In this document: piece by piece, positions 35,098 through 45,157 of the stretch
How the letters are laid out: each line of letters opens with the position of its first letter
Numbering within the stretch: position 1 is the stretch's first letter
Notes under the pieces: generated by a model
Databases searched by the model: none
What the model saw: only the letters and a program-made list of their open reading frames with translations
What the model was told of the DNA's origin: nothing
Assembly (NCBI RefSeq): GCF_030731595.1
Contig: NZ_JANQTS010000088.1
Location: forward strand, 36,280-87,843
DNA: 51,564 nt
Direction of reading: 5' to 3'
DNA from: Yoonia sp.
GTDB taxonomy: Bacteria; Pseudomonadota; Alphaproteobacteria; Rhodobacterales; Rhodobacteraceae
Position numbers and translations under genes: made by a program

Positions 35098-36408
35098 ATG
35101 AACGTGCAAGCAACCAGTGTAATGGCGCCCCCCGCGCCGCGCGGTCTCGATGGCATGCTGCTGCCAATGGCCATGATGCGGGACATCCTCATCAAGACAA
35201 TGTTCCGAATGAACCTTGATCTGGTTTCGACCATCAGTCGTGCGGTCTGCCTTCCTGTCCCGGTGACGCAAGAACTGGTGGACATGGCGCGCAGCCAGCT
35301 TTTGCTCGAGGCCACCGGTACTCTGAACGCCAATAACGGCAATGAGATGGGATACCAGCTGACAGATGCCGGACGTGCGCGTGCGCTCGATGCCTTGGCG
35401 CAGTCAGAGTATTATGGCGCAATGCCTGTCCCCCTTTCAATCTACAGTCAGCAGATCAAGCGCCAGTCAATCCGCAATATCCAGATCACCCGTGACCAGT
35501 TGCAGACCGCAATGGGCCACCTGGTCCTGCCCGATGACCTGCTTTCGAACCTGGGCCCCGCAGTCAGTGCCGGCCGGTCCATCCTGATGTATGGCCCTCC
35601 GGGCAACGGCAAATCCTCGATCTCGAACGGTATCAGGGATGCTTTGGGTGACAAAATCTATGTGCCACGTGCAATCGAATATTCCGGTCAGGTGATCACC
35701 GTCTATGATCCGATCGTGCATTCAGCCGCCGAAGATGACGTGGACGACCCCAACAGTCTGCGCCGGACCTCTGGCCGCTTTGACACGCGCTATGTGCGCT
35801 GCGAACGGCCGACCGTGATCACCGGCGGTGAACTTTCACTTTCCATGCTTGATCTGGTCTATAACCCGACAGCACGCACATATCAGGCACCTTTGCAGCT
35901 CAAGTCGACCGGCGGCATCTTCATCGTGGACGACCTTGGCCGTCAGGCGGAACCGCCGCAGACCCTTGTGAACCGCTGGATTGTGCCCTTGGAAGAAAAC
36001 AAGGACATCCTCGCCCTGCAATCCGGCGAAAAGTTCGAAGTCCCTTTCGATACGCTTGTTGTCTTTTCGACCAACTTCCACCCCAATGCGATCTTCGATA
36101 AAGCGGCGCTGCGTCGTATTTTCTACAAGATCAAGATTGACGGCCCGAACCAAGAAGACTTCCTCAAGATTTTCGCCATGGTCGCACGCAAGCGCAAGAT
36201 GCCGCTGGACGAAGATACGCTGGTTCACCTGCTGAACGTGCGCTACCCGGAAATCGACAATATCTATGCCAACTATCAGCCGATCTTTTTGATCGACCAG
36301 ATGATCTCGATCTGTGAATTCGAAGGCATTCCTTACCAGATGTCGCCAGAACTGATTGACCGCGCCTGGGCCAACATGTTCGTCAAGGACGAAGACATCG
36401 TCCGCTGA
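35098..36408 (+). CDS. AAA+ ATPase of unknown function next to the Tad locus
   Basis: 436-aa soluble ATPase. The N-terminal 145 residues look like a winged-helix adaptor (TISRAVCLPVPVTQELVDMA, MGYQLTDAGRARALDALAQ). The AAA+ core has Walker A GPPGNGKS (166-173), Walker B IFIVDD (274-279, Asp in place of the usual Glu), sensor 1 STN (324-326) and a candidate arginine finger Arg339/Arg340. The C-terminal part (about 350-436) fits the lid. From memory this family is strongly conserved in alphaproteobacteria and has no described function. It has its own AT-rich upstream gap and terminator, so it is a separate unit from the Tad operon. Confidence 0.88.
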   Translation: MNVQATSVMAPPAPRGLDGMLLPMAMMRDILIKTMFRMNLDLVSTISRAVCLPVPVTQELVDMARSQLLLEATGTLNANNGNEMGYQLTDAGRARALDALAQSEYYGAMPVPLSIYSQQIKRQSIRNIQITRDQLQTAMGHLVLPDDLLSNLGPAVSAGRSILMYGPPGNGKSSISNGIRDALGDKIYVPRAIEYSGQVITVYDPIVHSAAEDDVDDPNSLRRTSGRFDTRYVRCERPTVITGGELSLSMLDLVYNPTARTYQAPLQLKSTGGIFIVDDLGRQAEPPQTLVNRWIVPLEENKDILALQSGEKFEVPFDTLVVFSTNFHPNAIFDKAALRRIFYKIKIDGPNQEDFLKIFAMVARKRKMPLDEDTLVHLLNVRYPEIDNIYANYQPIFLIDQMISICEFEGIPYQMSPELIDRAWANMFVKDEDIVR

Positions 36409-36432
36409 TCCGGCAGATCGTTGAAAAAGAAC

Positions 36433-36466
36433 GGCCCCCCATTTCAACGGGGGGCCTTTTCCTTTT
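36433..36466 (+). terminator. Rho-independent terminator after the AAA+ gene
   Basis: GGCCCCCC / GGGGGGCC, an 8-bp stem with an 8-nt loop, followed by TTTTCCTTTT, 24 nt past the stop. Confidence 0.85.
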
Positions 36467-36556
36467 GCGATGAAGACAGAGGTGACTTGCACCAAAGTGC
36501 GATCGCGCGTTCTTCTTTCGCCTTGACGCACCCCGCCGATAAGCCACTTTAGCGCC

Positions 36557-38962
36557 ATGAGCGCGCTTCCCCCAATTTTCGAAAACTGGTTCGCCACGCG
36601 CGGTTGGGATATCCATCCCCACCAAAAAGCCATGCTTGACCGGGCGTCAGAGCCCGCCTTGATGCTGATCGCGCCCACCGGGGGCGGCAAGACGTTGGCG
36701 GGGTTTTTGCCCTCGCTCATCGCGCTGTCAGAGGGGAATCATGCAGGACTGCATACGCTTTATGTCTCACCGCTCAAGGCTTTGGCCGCCGACATCAAGC
36801 GCAACCTGCGAACCCCTGTTGACGAGATGAACCTGCCGATCCGGATCGAGGACCGAACAGGCGACACCACCTATACGCAAAAACGCAGACAGCGCGCCGA
36901 CCCGCCGCATATCCTGCTGACCACGCCAGAATCGCTGGCCTTGCTGACCAGCTACGAAGATGCACCTCATATCTTCAAGGGGCTGCAACGGATCATTATC
37001 GATGAAATCCACGCCCTCGCCGAAAGCAAACGCGGGGACCAGTTGATGCTGGCGCTCAGCCGCCTGCAAACCCTTGCACCGGGTCTGCGTCGGGTGGGCC
37101 TGTCGGCAACGGTCGAAGACCCCGCCGCCATCGCCCGCGAACTCGCCCAGCATCCCGACCCATGCGCCATCATCAACGCAGACCCCGGCCCCGATCCCGA
37201 CATCGCGATGCTGGTGACCGAAGAACGCCCGCCGTGGACCGGTGGCGGCGCGAAGTATGCAATTCCTGCCGTGCTGGACGCGGTCAAGAAACATAAAACC
37301 ACCCTCATCTTTCACAACACCCGCGCGCAGGCAGAGATTTTCTTTCACAACCTGTGGCTCGCCAATACCGACGATCTGCCCATTGGGATTCACCACGGCA
37401 GCCTATCCCGCGAACAACGCGAAAACGTCGAGGCGGCGATGGTTGCAGGTGATTTGCGGGCCATCGTCTGCACTGGCAGCCTTGATCTGGGGATCGACTG
37501 GGGCGATGTCGATCTGGTGATACAGGTGGGTGCGCCCAAGAACGTCAAACGGCTGGTGCAGCGGATCGGGCGGGCCAACCACCGCTATAACGCGCCATCA
37601 AAGGCGCTTCTGGTACCTGCCAACCGGTTCGAGGTCGTTGAATGCGTGGCAGCGCTCGAAGCGGTGAAAGCCCATGATCTAGACGGTGATCCCAAAGGTG
37701 CCGGCCCCCGTGATGTGCTGTGCCAGCATATCCTGATCACCGCATGCGCCGGTCCTTTTGACGCGGACCAGCTTTATCAAGAGGTCACGACCGTCGGGGC
37801 CTACCACAGCCTGACCCGCGCTGATTTCGACGACTGCCTCGATTTTTGCGCCACAGGCGGCTATGCCTTGCGCGCCTATGACAAATGGAAGCGGTTGCTG
37901 CAAAGGCCGGATGGCAAGTGGCAGTTGCGCGACCCGCGCGCAGCCCAACGCATCCGTATGAACATCGGCACGATCCAGGATACCGACACGCTCAAGGTCC
38001 GGCTCAAGGGCAATTTCAAACCTTTGGGCGAGGTCGAAGAGGCCTTTGCCGCAACCCTCACGCAAGGCGATACCTTCCTGATCGGCGGGCAGGTTGTGCG
38101 CTATGAAAACCTCAAGGACATGACCGTCGAGGTCAGCCGCCGCGCTGACAAAACCCCCAAGATCGCGACCTTCATGGGAACCAAGTTCGCAAACTCAACC
38201 CAGCTGTCACAACGCATCCTGCGCATGTTCGACCAGCCCGATTGGCCCGCCCTGCCCGGACACACAGCCGAATGGCTGGGCTTGCAGCGCAAATACTCAA
38301 AACTCCCCGAGGCCAACCGCATCCTCGTCGAAAGCTTTCCCCACGAAGGGCGGCATCACATCTGCGTTTACGGCTTTGCGGGCCGCAATGCGATGCAGAC
38401 ACTGGGCATGCTGCTGACCCAAAGGATGGAAGAGCTTGATCTGCACCCGATGGGCTTTGTCGCCAGCGACTATGCTACGCTGATCTGGGGGCTGGACCCG
38501 GTCACCGACCCTGTCCCGCTGTTCAAACCCGACAACATCCGCGCCGATTTCGAAACATGGCTGTCGGGCAATGCGGTGATGAAGAAAACCTTTCGCGGGG
38601 CCGCGACCATCGCCGGGCTGATCGAACGCAACCTGCCACAGGCCCGCAAATCGGGGCGACAGGCCACGTTTTCCTCGGATATTCTTTATGACACGCTGTC
38701 AAAATACGACCCCGACCACCTGATGCTGCGGATCACACGCGAAGAGGCCTTGCGCGGGCTGGTCGATTTTGGCCGGATCGAAGAAATGCTGACCCGCACC
38801 GCAGGCAGGATTGATCACCTGATCCTTGATCGGGTGACGCCACTTTCCTTGCCCATGTTTCTGGAACGGGGCCGCGTAGCCGTGGCGGGGGCAGCACAGG
38901 ACCGCATCTTGGAAGAAGAAGCTGCGCGCCTGATGGAACAGGCCGGTGTGGCCGCACTTTGA
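36557..38962 (+). CDS. Ligase-associated DEXH-box helicase (Lhr-like)
   Basis: 801-aa superfamily 2 DNA helicase of the Lhr core type. It has Q-like HPHQKAML, Walker A APTGGGKT (around 36-43), DEIH box (IIDEIHAL), motif III GLSAT and motif VI QRIGRANHRY (around 335). A winged-helix and a C-terminal Lhr extension fill residues about 400-801. In other bacteria it clusters with an ATP-dependent DNA ligase, an exonuclease and PdeM in a repair operon. Here only the PdeM-type gene follows, 39 nt downstream. Confidence 0.93.
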   Translation: MSALPPIFENWFATRGWDIHPHQKAMLDRASEPALMLIAPTGGGKTLAGFLPSLIALSEGNHAGLHTLYVSPLKALAADIKRNLRTPVDEMNLPIRIEDRTGDTTYTQKRRQRADPPHILLTTPESLALLTSYEDAPHIFKGLQRIIIDEIHALAESKRGDQLMLALSRLQTLAPGLRRVGLSATVEDPAAIARELAQHPDPCAIINADPGPDPDIAMLVTEERPPWTGGGAKYAIPAVLDAVKKHKTTLIFHNTRAQAEIFFHNLWLANTDDLPIGIHHGSLSREQRENVEAAMVAGDLRAIVCTGSLDLGIDWGDVDLVIQVGAPKNVKRLVQRIGRANHRYNAPSKALLVPANRFEVVECVAALEAVKAHDLDGDPKGAGPRDVLCQHILITACAGPFDADQLYQEVTTVGAYHSLTRADFDDCLDFCATGGYALRAYDKWKRLLQRPDGKWQLRDPRAAQRIRMNIGTIQDTDTLKVRLKGNFKPLGEVEEAFAATLTQGDTFLIGGQVVRYENLKDMTVEVSRRADKTPKIATFMGTKFANSTQLSQRILRMFDQPDWPALPGHTAEWLGLQRKYSKLPEANRILVESFPHEGRHHICVYGFAGRNAMQTLGMLLTQRMEELDLHPMGFVASDYATLIWGLDPVTDPVPLFKPDNIRADFETWLSGNAVMKKTFRGAATIAGLIERNLPQARKSGRQATFSSDILYDTLSKYDPDHLMLRITREEALRGLVDFGRIEEMLTRTAGRIDHLILDRVTPLSLPMFLERGRVAVAGAAQDRILEEEAARLMEQAGVAAL

Positions 38963-39001
38963 GCCTTGATCCGGCCCGTGGTTTGGCGCAAAGAACAGAG
39001 C

Positions 39002-39646
39002 ATGAACAACTTTGATTTCACTCTTTGCGGTACGCGGTGCAGCGCCCTGCCCTCTGGCGCGCTTTGGCTGCCCGATTACGCCACGCTCTGCGTCTCGGAC
39101 CTGCACTTGGGCAAATCCGAACGGATCGCGCGGCGCAGCGGCGTGATGTTACCCCCTTACGAAGTGCAGGAAACGCTGGGAAAGCTGGCGCGCGATATCG
39201 ACTCCGCAGCACCCGCCTGCATCATCTGCCTTGGCGATAGTTTCGATGATCTGGATGCGGCAACAGGACTGAACGACGCCATGCGCCTGTGGCTGGCACG
39301 GTTGCAAGCGGGACGCAAATGGGTCTGGATCGAAGGCAACCATGATCCCGGACCGATTGATCTGGGCGGCACGCATCTGTCCGAAACAGTGGTCGGGACC
39401 CTGTCCTTTCGGCACATTGCAACAACGGCCAGCGCCGAAGTGTCCGGCCACTACCACCCCAAACATCGGATTGCAGGACGCAGCAGGCCGGCATTTCTCT
39501 ATGATCAAGAGCGACTGATCCTGCCCGCATATGGGGCCTATACTGGTGGGCTGTCCAGTCAGGCGCCCGATCTGCGCAAGCTCTTCCGCACCTCTCCGAT
39601 GGCTGTTCTGACAGGGCGCAAGGCGATCCCCGTACCCGTAGCCTAA
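39002..39646 (+). CDS. pdeM: Ligase-associated phosphoesterase PdeM
   Basis: 214-aa calcineurin-like metallophosphoesterase with the motifs [20 protein letters not shown] and SGHYHPKH, all metal ligands present. It is a predicted nuclease or phosphodiesterase of the ligase-associated repair set. The ATG at 39002 is preferred to a TTG at 38966, which lies 3 nt after the helicase stop. Its TAA overlaps the stop of convergent folD. Confidence 0.92.
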   Translation: MNNFDFTLCGTRCSALPSGALWLPDYATLCVSDLHLGKSERIARRSGVMLPPYEVQETLGKLARDIDSAAPACIICLGDSFDDLDAATGLNDAMRLWLARLQAGRKWVWIEGNHDPGPIDLGGTHLSETVVGTLSFRHIATTASAEVSGHYHPKHRIAGRSRPAFLYDQERLILPAYGAYTGGLSSQAPDLRKLFRTSPMAVLTGRKAIPVPVA

Positions 39647-40536
39647 GCCGTCAAGCCTTCCGGTTCGGGCAATCCATTGGCACGACAGCACGCCGTCAGC
39701 GTATTGGCCAGCAAACAGGCAATCGTCATCGGACCAACGCCACCGGGCACCGGCGTAATTGCGCCGGCAACAGCAGCACAGCTGTCATAATCCACATCCC
39801 CGACAAGGCGGGTACCACCATCGGGTTTTTCAATCCGGTTGATGCCCACGTCAATCACCGTGGCCCCCGGTTTGATCCAATCCCCCGGCACCATCTGCGG
39901 ACGACCCACCGCCGCAACAACGATATCCGCCTGACGGACCACATGGGGCAAATCCTTCGTGCGACTATGCGCAATCGTCACCGTACAGCTATCACCCAGC
40001 AAAAGCTGCGCCATCGGTTTGCCCACGATGTTCGAGCGGCCAATGACCACCGCGTTCATCCCTGACAAAGACCCGTGATAATCGCGCAGCATCATCAAAC
40101 AGCCCAGAGGTGTGCAAGGGACCATGCTTTTCTGTCCTGTCCCCAGCAGTCCGACGTTGGAGATATGGAACCCGTCCACATCCTTGGCAGGATCAATGCT
40201 GTTGATCACCAGATCGCTGTCCAGATGGTCAGGCAGGGGCAGTTGCACCAGAATACCGTGAATGGCAGGATCGTTGTTCAACTGATCAATCAGGGCCAGC
40301 AAATCCGCCTCTGATGTCGCCACATCCAGCTTATGCTCGATCGAGTGCATGCCGACCTCTACGGTCATTTTCCCTTTGGAACGGACATAGACCTGACTGG
40401 CCGGATCTTCACCCACGAGGACAACAGCAAGACCGGGGGTGATGCCATGATCCGCCTTCAGCTTGGCCACACCTTCGCCGACCAGACCACGCACTTTGGC
40501 GGCAAAGGCTTTTCCATCAATCACTGTCGCTGTCAT
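39643..40536 (-). CDS. folD: Bifunctional methylene-THF dehydrogenase/cyclohydrolase
   Basis: 297-aa enzyme interconverting 5,10-methylene-THF, methenyl-THF and 10-formyl-THF. The catalytic lysine lies in [13 protein letters not shown], and [20 protein letters not shown] and the NADP site [11 protein letters not shown] are all visible. With fhs upstream it forms a one-carbon route between formate and methylene-THF, which in roseobacters supports use of methylated compounds. The gap to fhs is 98 nt. Confidence 0.97.
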   Translation of the reverse strand: MTATVIDGKAFAAKVRGLVGEGVAKLKADHGITPGLAVVLVGEDPASQVYVRSKGKMTVEVGMHSIEHKLDVATSEADLLALIDQLNNDPAIHGILVQLPLPDHLDSDLVINSIDPAKDVDGFHISNVGLLGTGQKSMVPCTPLGCLMMLRDYHGSLSGMNAVVIGRSNIVGKPMAQLLLGDSCTVTIAHSRTKDLPHVVRQADIVVAAVGRPQMVPGDWIKPGATVIDVGINRIEKPDGGTRLVGDVDYDSCAAVAGAITPVPGGVGPMTIACLLANTLTACCRANGLPEPEGLTA

Positions 40537-40562
40537 ATCCGTCTTCTTTTGTTCAAAAATAC

Positions 40563-40574
40563 CTTCGCGCGAAG
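40563..40574. promoter_or_regulatory. Palindrome CTTCGCGCGAAG upstream of folD
   Basis: A perfect 12-base palindrome lies about 26 nt upstream of the folD start. On the minus strand it is followed by GGTATTTTTGAACAAAAG, an AT-rich block of the kind I recall seeing often in Rhodobacteraceae intergenic DNA. Its role is unknown. Confidence 0.4.
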
Positions 40575-40634
40575 CGCAAACGGGAGGGTGGGCGGGGCGT
40601 CGACGCAGTCGCGCGCCGTCCCGCCCGATGACGA

Positions 40635-42311
40635 CTAGAACAAGCCTTCAATCTGGCCGTCCGCATTCAGCATGATCTGCTCTGCCGATGGGACACGTGG
40701 CAAGCCCGGCATCGTCATGATCTCACCGCAGATTGCGACGATAAAACCAGCACCGGCGCTCAAACGCACCTCGCGCACCGGGACCGAGAAACCGGTGGGC
40801 GCACCGCGCACCGTTGGATCAGTGGTAAAGCTGTATTGCGTCTTCGCCATACAGACCGGCAGATGGCCATAGCCTTGCTCTTCCCACTGCTTGAGTTGAT
40901 CGCGGATCTTGCCATCGGCAATCACCTCGTCGGCGCGGTAGATCTTCTTGGCGATGGTATCGATCTTGTCAAACAGGCTCATGTCATCAGGATAGAGCGG
41001 GGCAAAATCCGCCTCGCCTTTATCGGCAATCTCTGCCACGCGGGTTGCCAGATCCTTGATCCCTTCAGACCCCAATGCCCAGTGCTTGCACAGGATCGCC
41101 TCGGACCCTTGGGTCGCCACATAGGCTTTGACCGCCGCAACTTCAGCATCCGTATCCGTGACAAAGTGGTTAATCGCGACGACCACTGGCACGCCAAAGC
41201 TTTTGACGTTCTCGATGTGGCGTCCGAGGTTGGCGCAGCCGGACTTCACCGCATCCACATTCTCTGTCCCCAAGTCGGCCTTGGCGACCCCGCCATTCAT
41301 CTTCATTGCCCGCACCGTGGCCACGACGACCACACAAGAGGGTGCAATCCCCGCCTTGCGGCATTTGATGTTCATGAATTTCTCGGCACCCAGATCGGCC
41401 CCAAAGCCCGCCTCGGTCACCACATAGTCAGCCAGTTTCAGCGCGGTCGTTGTTGCCGTGACCGAGTTACAACCATGCGCGATATTGGCGAAAGGCCCAC
41501 CATGCACAAAGGCAGGGTTGTTTTCCAACGTCTGCACAAGGTTCGGCTGCATCGCGTCTTTCAGCAGAACAGTCATCGCGCCATCAGCTTTCAGATCGCG
41601 GCAATAGACGGGGCTGCGGTCGCGGCGGTAGGCCACGATGATGTCGCCCAGACGCTTTTGCAGATCGTCCAGATTGCGCGCAAGGCACAGGATCGCCATG
41701 ACCTCGGAGGCCACCGTGATGTCAAAACCGGTCTCGCGGGGGAACCCGTTGGCGACACCACCAAGGCTTGTCGTGATCTGGCGCAACGCACGGTCATTCA
41801 TATCCAGCACACGCCGCCAAACGACGCGGCGGATGTCGATATCAAGGCCATTGCCCCAATAAATGTGGTTGTCGATCATCGCGGACAGCAGGTTATGCGC
41901 CGATGTGATCGCATGGAAATCGCCCGTGAAATGCAGGTTCATATCTTCCATCGGCACAACCTGGGCATAGCCACCACCCGCAGCGCCGCCCTTCATACCA
42001 AAGCACGGACCCAGGGATGCCTCGCGGATACAGACCGCCGCCTTCTTGCCAATCGCGTTCAAACCATCGCCCAAGCCCACGGTCGTGGTGGTCTTGCCTT
42101 CACCGGCAGGCGTGGGATTGATCGCTGTCACCAGGATCAGTTTTCCATCGGCTCGGTCTTGCACGCTGTCGATCAGGCGCTGGCTGACCTTGGCTTTGTC
42201 ATGGCCATAGGGCAGCAGATCGGCGCTATCGATGCCCAGTTTCGCACCGATCTCCTGAATGGGGCGCTTGGAGGCTGCGCGCGCGATCTCGATATCAGAC
42301 TTATATTCCAT
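40635..42311 (-). CDS. fhs: Formate-tetrahydrofolate ligase
   Basis: 558-aa ATP-dependent ligase making 10-formyl-THF from formate. The P-loop is seen in [18 protein letters not shown] (around 67-84), with the conserved [17 protein letters not shown] segment. It is full length for the family. It lies upstream of folD on the same strand, and the two act in consecutive steps. Confidence 0.98.
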   Translation of the reverse strand: MEYKSDIEIARAASKRPIQEIGAKLGIDSADLLPYGHDKAKVSQRLIDSVQDRADGKLILVTAINPTPAGEGKTTTTVGLGDGLNAIGKKAAVCIREASLGPCFGMKGGAAGGGYAQVVPMEDMNLHFTGDFHAITSAHNLLSAMIDNHIYWGNGLDIDIRRVVWRRVLDMNDRALRQITTSLGGVANGFPRETGFDITVASEVMAILCLARNLDDLQKRLGDIIVAYRRDRSPVYCRDLKADGAMTVLLKDAMQPNLVQTLENNPAFVHGGPFANIAHGCNSVTATTTALKLADYVVTEAGFGADLGAEKFMNIKCRKAGIAPSCVVVVATVRAMKMNGGVAKADLGTENVDAVKSGCANLGRHIENVKSFGVPVVVAINHFVTDTDAEVAAVKAYVATQGSEAILCKHWALGSEGIKDLATRVAEIADKGEADFAPLYPDDMSLFDKIDTIAKKIYRADEVIADGKIRDQLKQWEEQGYGHLPVCMAKTQYSFTTDPTVRGAPTGFSVPVREVRLSAGAGFIVAICGEIMTMPGLPRVPSAEQIMLNADGQIEGLF

Positions 42312-42454
42312 GAAAGATTTCCCTGCCCTTTGGCAAATGCCGCTGTTGTTCTCGTGTCGCTTCTATCGGGCGGATGCTATGGGCTGCGACGTGATTGCGA
42401 CATATTCACCGCTGGAATCGGCGGGACGCGCATCTGGTGTTTCGCATGGGAAAC

Positions 42455-43033
42455 CTATGACCGCCATGGGCGTTGACCGGGCACGTGCAGACGCACCGCA
42501 TCGCCAAGATGGATCACGCCCTCGCGCTCGACCCAAGCGGTGACACCGCGTTTGTCTTTGGCGGCAGCTTTGAACTTGTCCCCTGCCCCCGGATGATCGG
42601 CATTGATGCCCTTGGCAGGCAAATGACAAGGCTGGTTTTCCATATCGACGACAAGGCTGGAACCGTCAGGAAACTGGAGCCGTGATGACGGCGGAACATG
42701 GGTGAAATCAGGAATACCCTTGATCACCAAAGACGCACCCGCAAAGCTGGGCTCCAGCGTCGCAAGCCCGCAAGCGGCAGCAATCTCTGCCAGCTCTTCG
42801 GCGGACATGACGGAAAGTTGCCGCACGTTGCGTATATCCGTCCCTTTGGGGTACTGGCTGACCACCCGCGAACAGGAAGGGCGGGTCAGTCCGCCATGAA
42901 TTTCGCCGGGGATGCCTGCATAGGTCAGCGTGGCCTCGGATAGGGGTTCAGACTTCAATGAGGCTTCCCGATCAGGCACCCGCCCGATCCAGACGATTTC
43001 GCCAATGATGTCGGTGGGGATCAATGCGGGCAT
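42455..43033 (-). CDS. MOSC-domain protein
   Basis: 192-aa protein of the MOSC (molybdenum cofactor sulfurase C-terminal) family. The ALIPTDIIGEIVWIGRVPDR opening, GEIHGGLTRPSCSR segment and a cysteine in MENQPCHLPAK fit. Such proteins bind sulfur-carrying molybdenum cofactor or act in sulfur transfer; the partner is unknown. The ATG at 43033 gives a sensible start. It lies between fhs and ftsH on the same strand, 143 nt upstream of fhs. Confidence 0.88.
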   Translation of the reverse strand: MPALIPTDIIGEIVWIGRVPDREASLKSEPLSEATLTYAGIPGEIHGGLTRPSCSRVVSQYPKGTDIRNVRQLSVMSAEELAEIAAACGLATLEPSFAGASLVIKGIPDFTHVPPSSRLQFPDGSSLVVDMENQPCHLPAKGINADHPGAGDKFKAAAKDKRGVTAWVEREGVIHLGDAVRLHVPGQRPWRS

Positions 43034-43084
43034 GGTCTGGTCTCCGAAACTGCTGCACGCCGTTCGCGGCGCTGGCGCCACAAA

Positions 43085-43121
43085 GCGTCAAATGACAGCA
43101 AAATTCAACCCGGTTTGACGC
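43085..43121. repeat. Inverted repeat upstream of the MOSC gene
   Basis: GCGTCAAA (43085-43092) and TTTGACGC (43114-43121) are perfect 8-base arms 21 nt apart, 52-88 nt upstream of the MOSC start. TTTGAC could also be part of a -35 on the other strand. It may be an operator or an outer stem near the ftsH terminator. Confidence 0.35.
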
Positions 43122-43154
43122 AGAAAGAAAAACGCCGCCCCGAAGGGCGGCGTT
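43121..43154 (-). terminator. Rho-independent terminator of ftsH
   Basis: AACGCCGCCC / GGGCGGCGTT, a 10-bp stem with a TTCG tetraloop on the transcript strand, followed by TTTTTCTTTC, 7 nt after the ftsH stop. Confidence 0.88.
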
Positions 43155-43161
43155 GATTTCG

Positions 43162-45078
43162 TCAGACCGATGGTTCCGGCTCCATGCCGCCATCAGGCGC
43201 ACGGGGCTTTTTCGGCTTGGTCTTGGGGATCGCAGTGACCGAGGGCGTCCCACCAGAGGGTGGTGTCTTGTCGACATCATCGCTGACATGCGGCAATTCA
43301 CCGGCCATCACGCGCTTGATCTCGTCACCGGTCAGCGTTTCATATTCCAACAGACCTTGGGCCAGACGCTCGAATTCCTCATTCTTTTCCAGAATGATTT
43401 CATGCGCTTTTTCATAGCCGGCTTGGATAAAGCTGCGGACCTCTTCCTCGATCAACTCTTTGGTATGCGCCGAAACCGACAGACCGGCCGTATTGCCCTG
43501 ATAGCCTTCATGGGCTTCGGCGTAGTCGATATTACCGATCTTGTCGGACATGCCCCAGCGCAAGACCATCGCACGGGCCAATTGGCTGGCCTGCTGGATA
43601 TCGCCCGCAGGGCCATTGCTGACCTGATCCGCGCCGTATTTGATGACTTCGGCTGCTTTGCCCGCCATTGTCATGGCAAGCCGCTGGTGGCATTCGTCCT
43701 TGAACATGTTCAGACGGTCCATCTCGGGCAGGCTCATCACCATGCCGAGCGCACCACCACGCGGAATGATCGTGGCCTTATAGACCGGATCACATTTCGG
43801 CAGGGTAATGCCCACAATCGCGTGGCCTGCTTCATGATAGGCAGTCATTTCTTTTTGCTCGGCGGTCATCACCATCGACCGGCGCTCTGCGCCCATCATG
43901 ACCTTGTCCTTGGCAGATTCAAAATCCACCATCGTCACAAAGCGCCGCCCGACACGGGCCGCCATCAAGGCTGCCTCGTTCACAAGGTTTGCCAGATCAG
44001 CACCCGAGAACCCGGGAGAGCCGCGCGCGATGATCCTCAGATCGACATCAGGACCCAGCGGGATTTTACGCGCATGCACGCCCAAAATCTTTTCGCGGCC
44101 TTTGATATCGGGGTTCGGTACCGTGATCTGACGGTCAAAACGACCGGGACGCAACAAGGCAGGGTCAAGCACGTCACGCCGGTTTGTTGCAGCCACGATG
44201 ATAACGCCTTCATTGGCCTCGAAACCATCCATCTCGACCAGAAGCTGGTTCAATGTCTGTTCACGCTCGTCATTGCCGCCACCGATGCCGACACCACGGG
44301 ACCGGCCCACGGCGTCGATTTCGTCGATAAAGACGATACACGGCGCGTTCTTTTTGGCTTGCTCGAACATGTCGCGGACACGGGAAGCACCGACACCGAC
44401 GAACATTTCAACAAAGTCGGAACCAGAGATCGTGAAGAAAGGCACGCCGGCTTCGCCAGCAATGGCGCGCGCCAGCAAGGTTTTACCTGTACCCGGAGGA
44501 CCTACAAGCAACGCGCCTTTGGGGATCTTACCACCAAGGCGGCTGAATTTTTGCGGGTTACGCAGGAATTCGACAATCTCTTCCAGCTCTTCTTTGGCTT
44601 CATCAATACCTGCCACATCGTCAAAGGTGACGCGGCCATGCTTTTCGGTCAGCAGCTTTGCACGCGATTTGCCAAAGCCCATCGCACCGCCTTTGCCGCC
44701 ACCTTGCATCCGGTTCATGAAATAAACCCAGACGCCGATCAACAGCAGGAAGGGCAGCAGGCTCAGCAGGAACGACTGGAAAGCCGATGTTTCCTGGCTG
44801 CGCGCCTCTACAGGCACACCTGCCGCGATCAGCAGGCTCGTGATTTCGGCATCTTGCGGCCTGATTGTCAGATAGGTGCGGCCACCTTCGACATAGCGCA
44901 CCTGCTCGCCGTCAATGACGACATCTGTTACACGCCCGCCTTCAACGGCGCCGACGAAAGCTGAATAGCTGCGGGTCTCGCCGCCTGTTGTACCGGGAGG
45001 TGTACTGAAAAGATTGAACAGAGCCAGCACCATCAGGAACAGGACGACCCAAAAAACCATATTACGCGCGTTGCCCAA
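43162..45078 (-). CDS. ftsH: ATP-dependent zinc metalloprotease FtsH
   Basis: 638-aa membrane-bound AAA protease that degrades misassembled membrane and regulatory proteins. Two transmembrane helices (about 7-25 and 103-121), Walker A GPPGTGKT (193-200), Walker B IVFIDEID (248-255), second region of homology [20 protein letters not shown] and zinc site HEAGH (415-419). The start is TTG at 45078: it follows GGAG at 8 nt spacing and gives the family N-terminus MGNARNM; no ATG fits. It follows tilS by 79 nt. Confidence 0.97.
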   Translation of the reverse strand: MGNARNMVFWVVLFLMVLALFNLFSTPPGTTGGETRSYSAFVGAVEGGRVTDVVIDGEQVRYVEGGRTYLTIRPQDAEITSLLIAAGVPVEARSQETSAFQSFLLSLLPFLLLIGVWVYFMNRMQGGGKGGAMGFGKSRAKLLTEKHGRVTFDDVAGIDEAKEELEEIVEFLRNPQKFSRLGGKIPKGALLVGPPGTGKTLLARAIAGEAGVPFFTISGSDFVEMFVGVGASRVRDMFEQAKKNAPCIVFIDEIDAVGRSRGVGIGGGNDEREQTLNQLLVEMDGFEANEGVIIVAATNRRDVLDPALLRPGRFDRQITVPNPDIKGREKILGVHARKIPLGPDVDLRIIARGSPGFSGADLANLVNEAALMAARVGRRFVTMVDFESAKDKVMMGAERRSMVMTAEQKEMTAYHEAGHAIVGITLPKCDPVYKATIIPRGGALGMVMSLPEMDRLNMFKDECHQRLAMTMAGKAAEVIKYGADQVSNGPAGDIQQASQLARAMVLRWGMSDKIGNIDYAEAHEGYQGNTAGLSVSAHTKELIEEEVRSFIQAGYEKAHEIILEKNEEFERLAQGLLEYETLTGDEIKRVMAGELPHVSDDVDKTPPSGGTPSVTAIPKTKPKKPRAPDGGMEPEPSV

Positions 45079-45157
45079 GGGGAGGACTCCTTTGAAATGG
45101 GGAAGTGGCACGACAGAGTCGCGGCACAAGCGTTTCCTCTAAAATAGACGTTAAACC

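Noticed and set aside
40836-44964. Plus-strand open frames of 546 and 603 codons opposite fhs and ftsH
   Set aside because: Antisense shadows of strongly conserved genes; composition is Arg/His/Asp-rich without domains.
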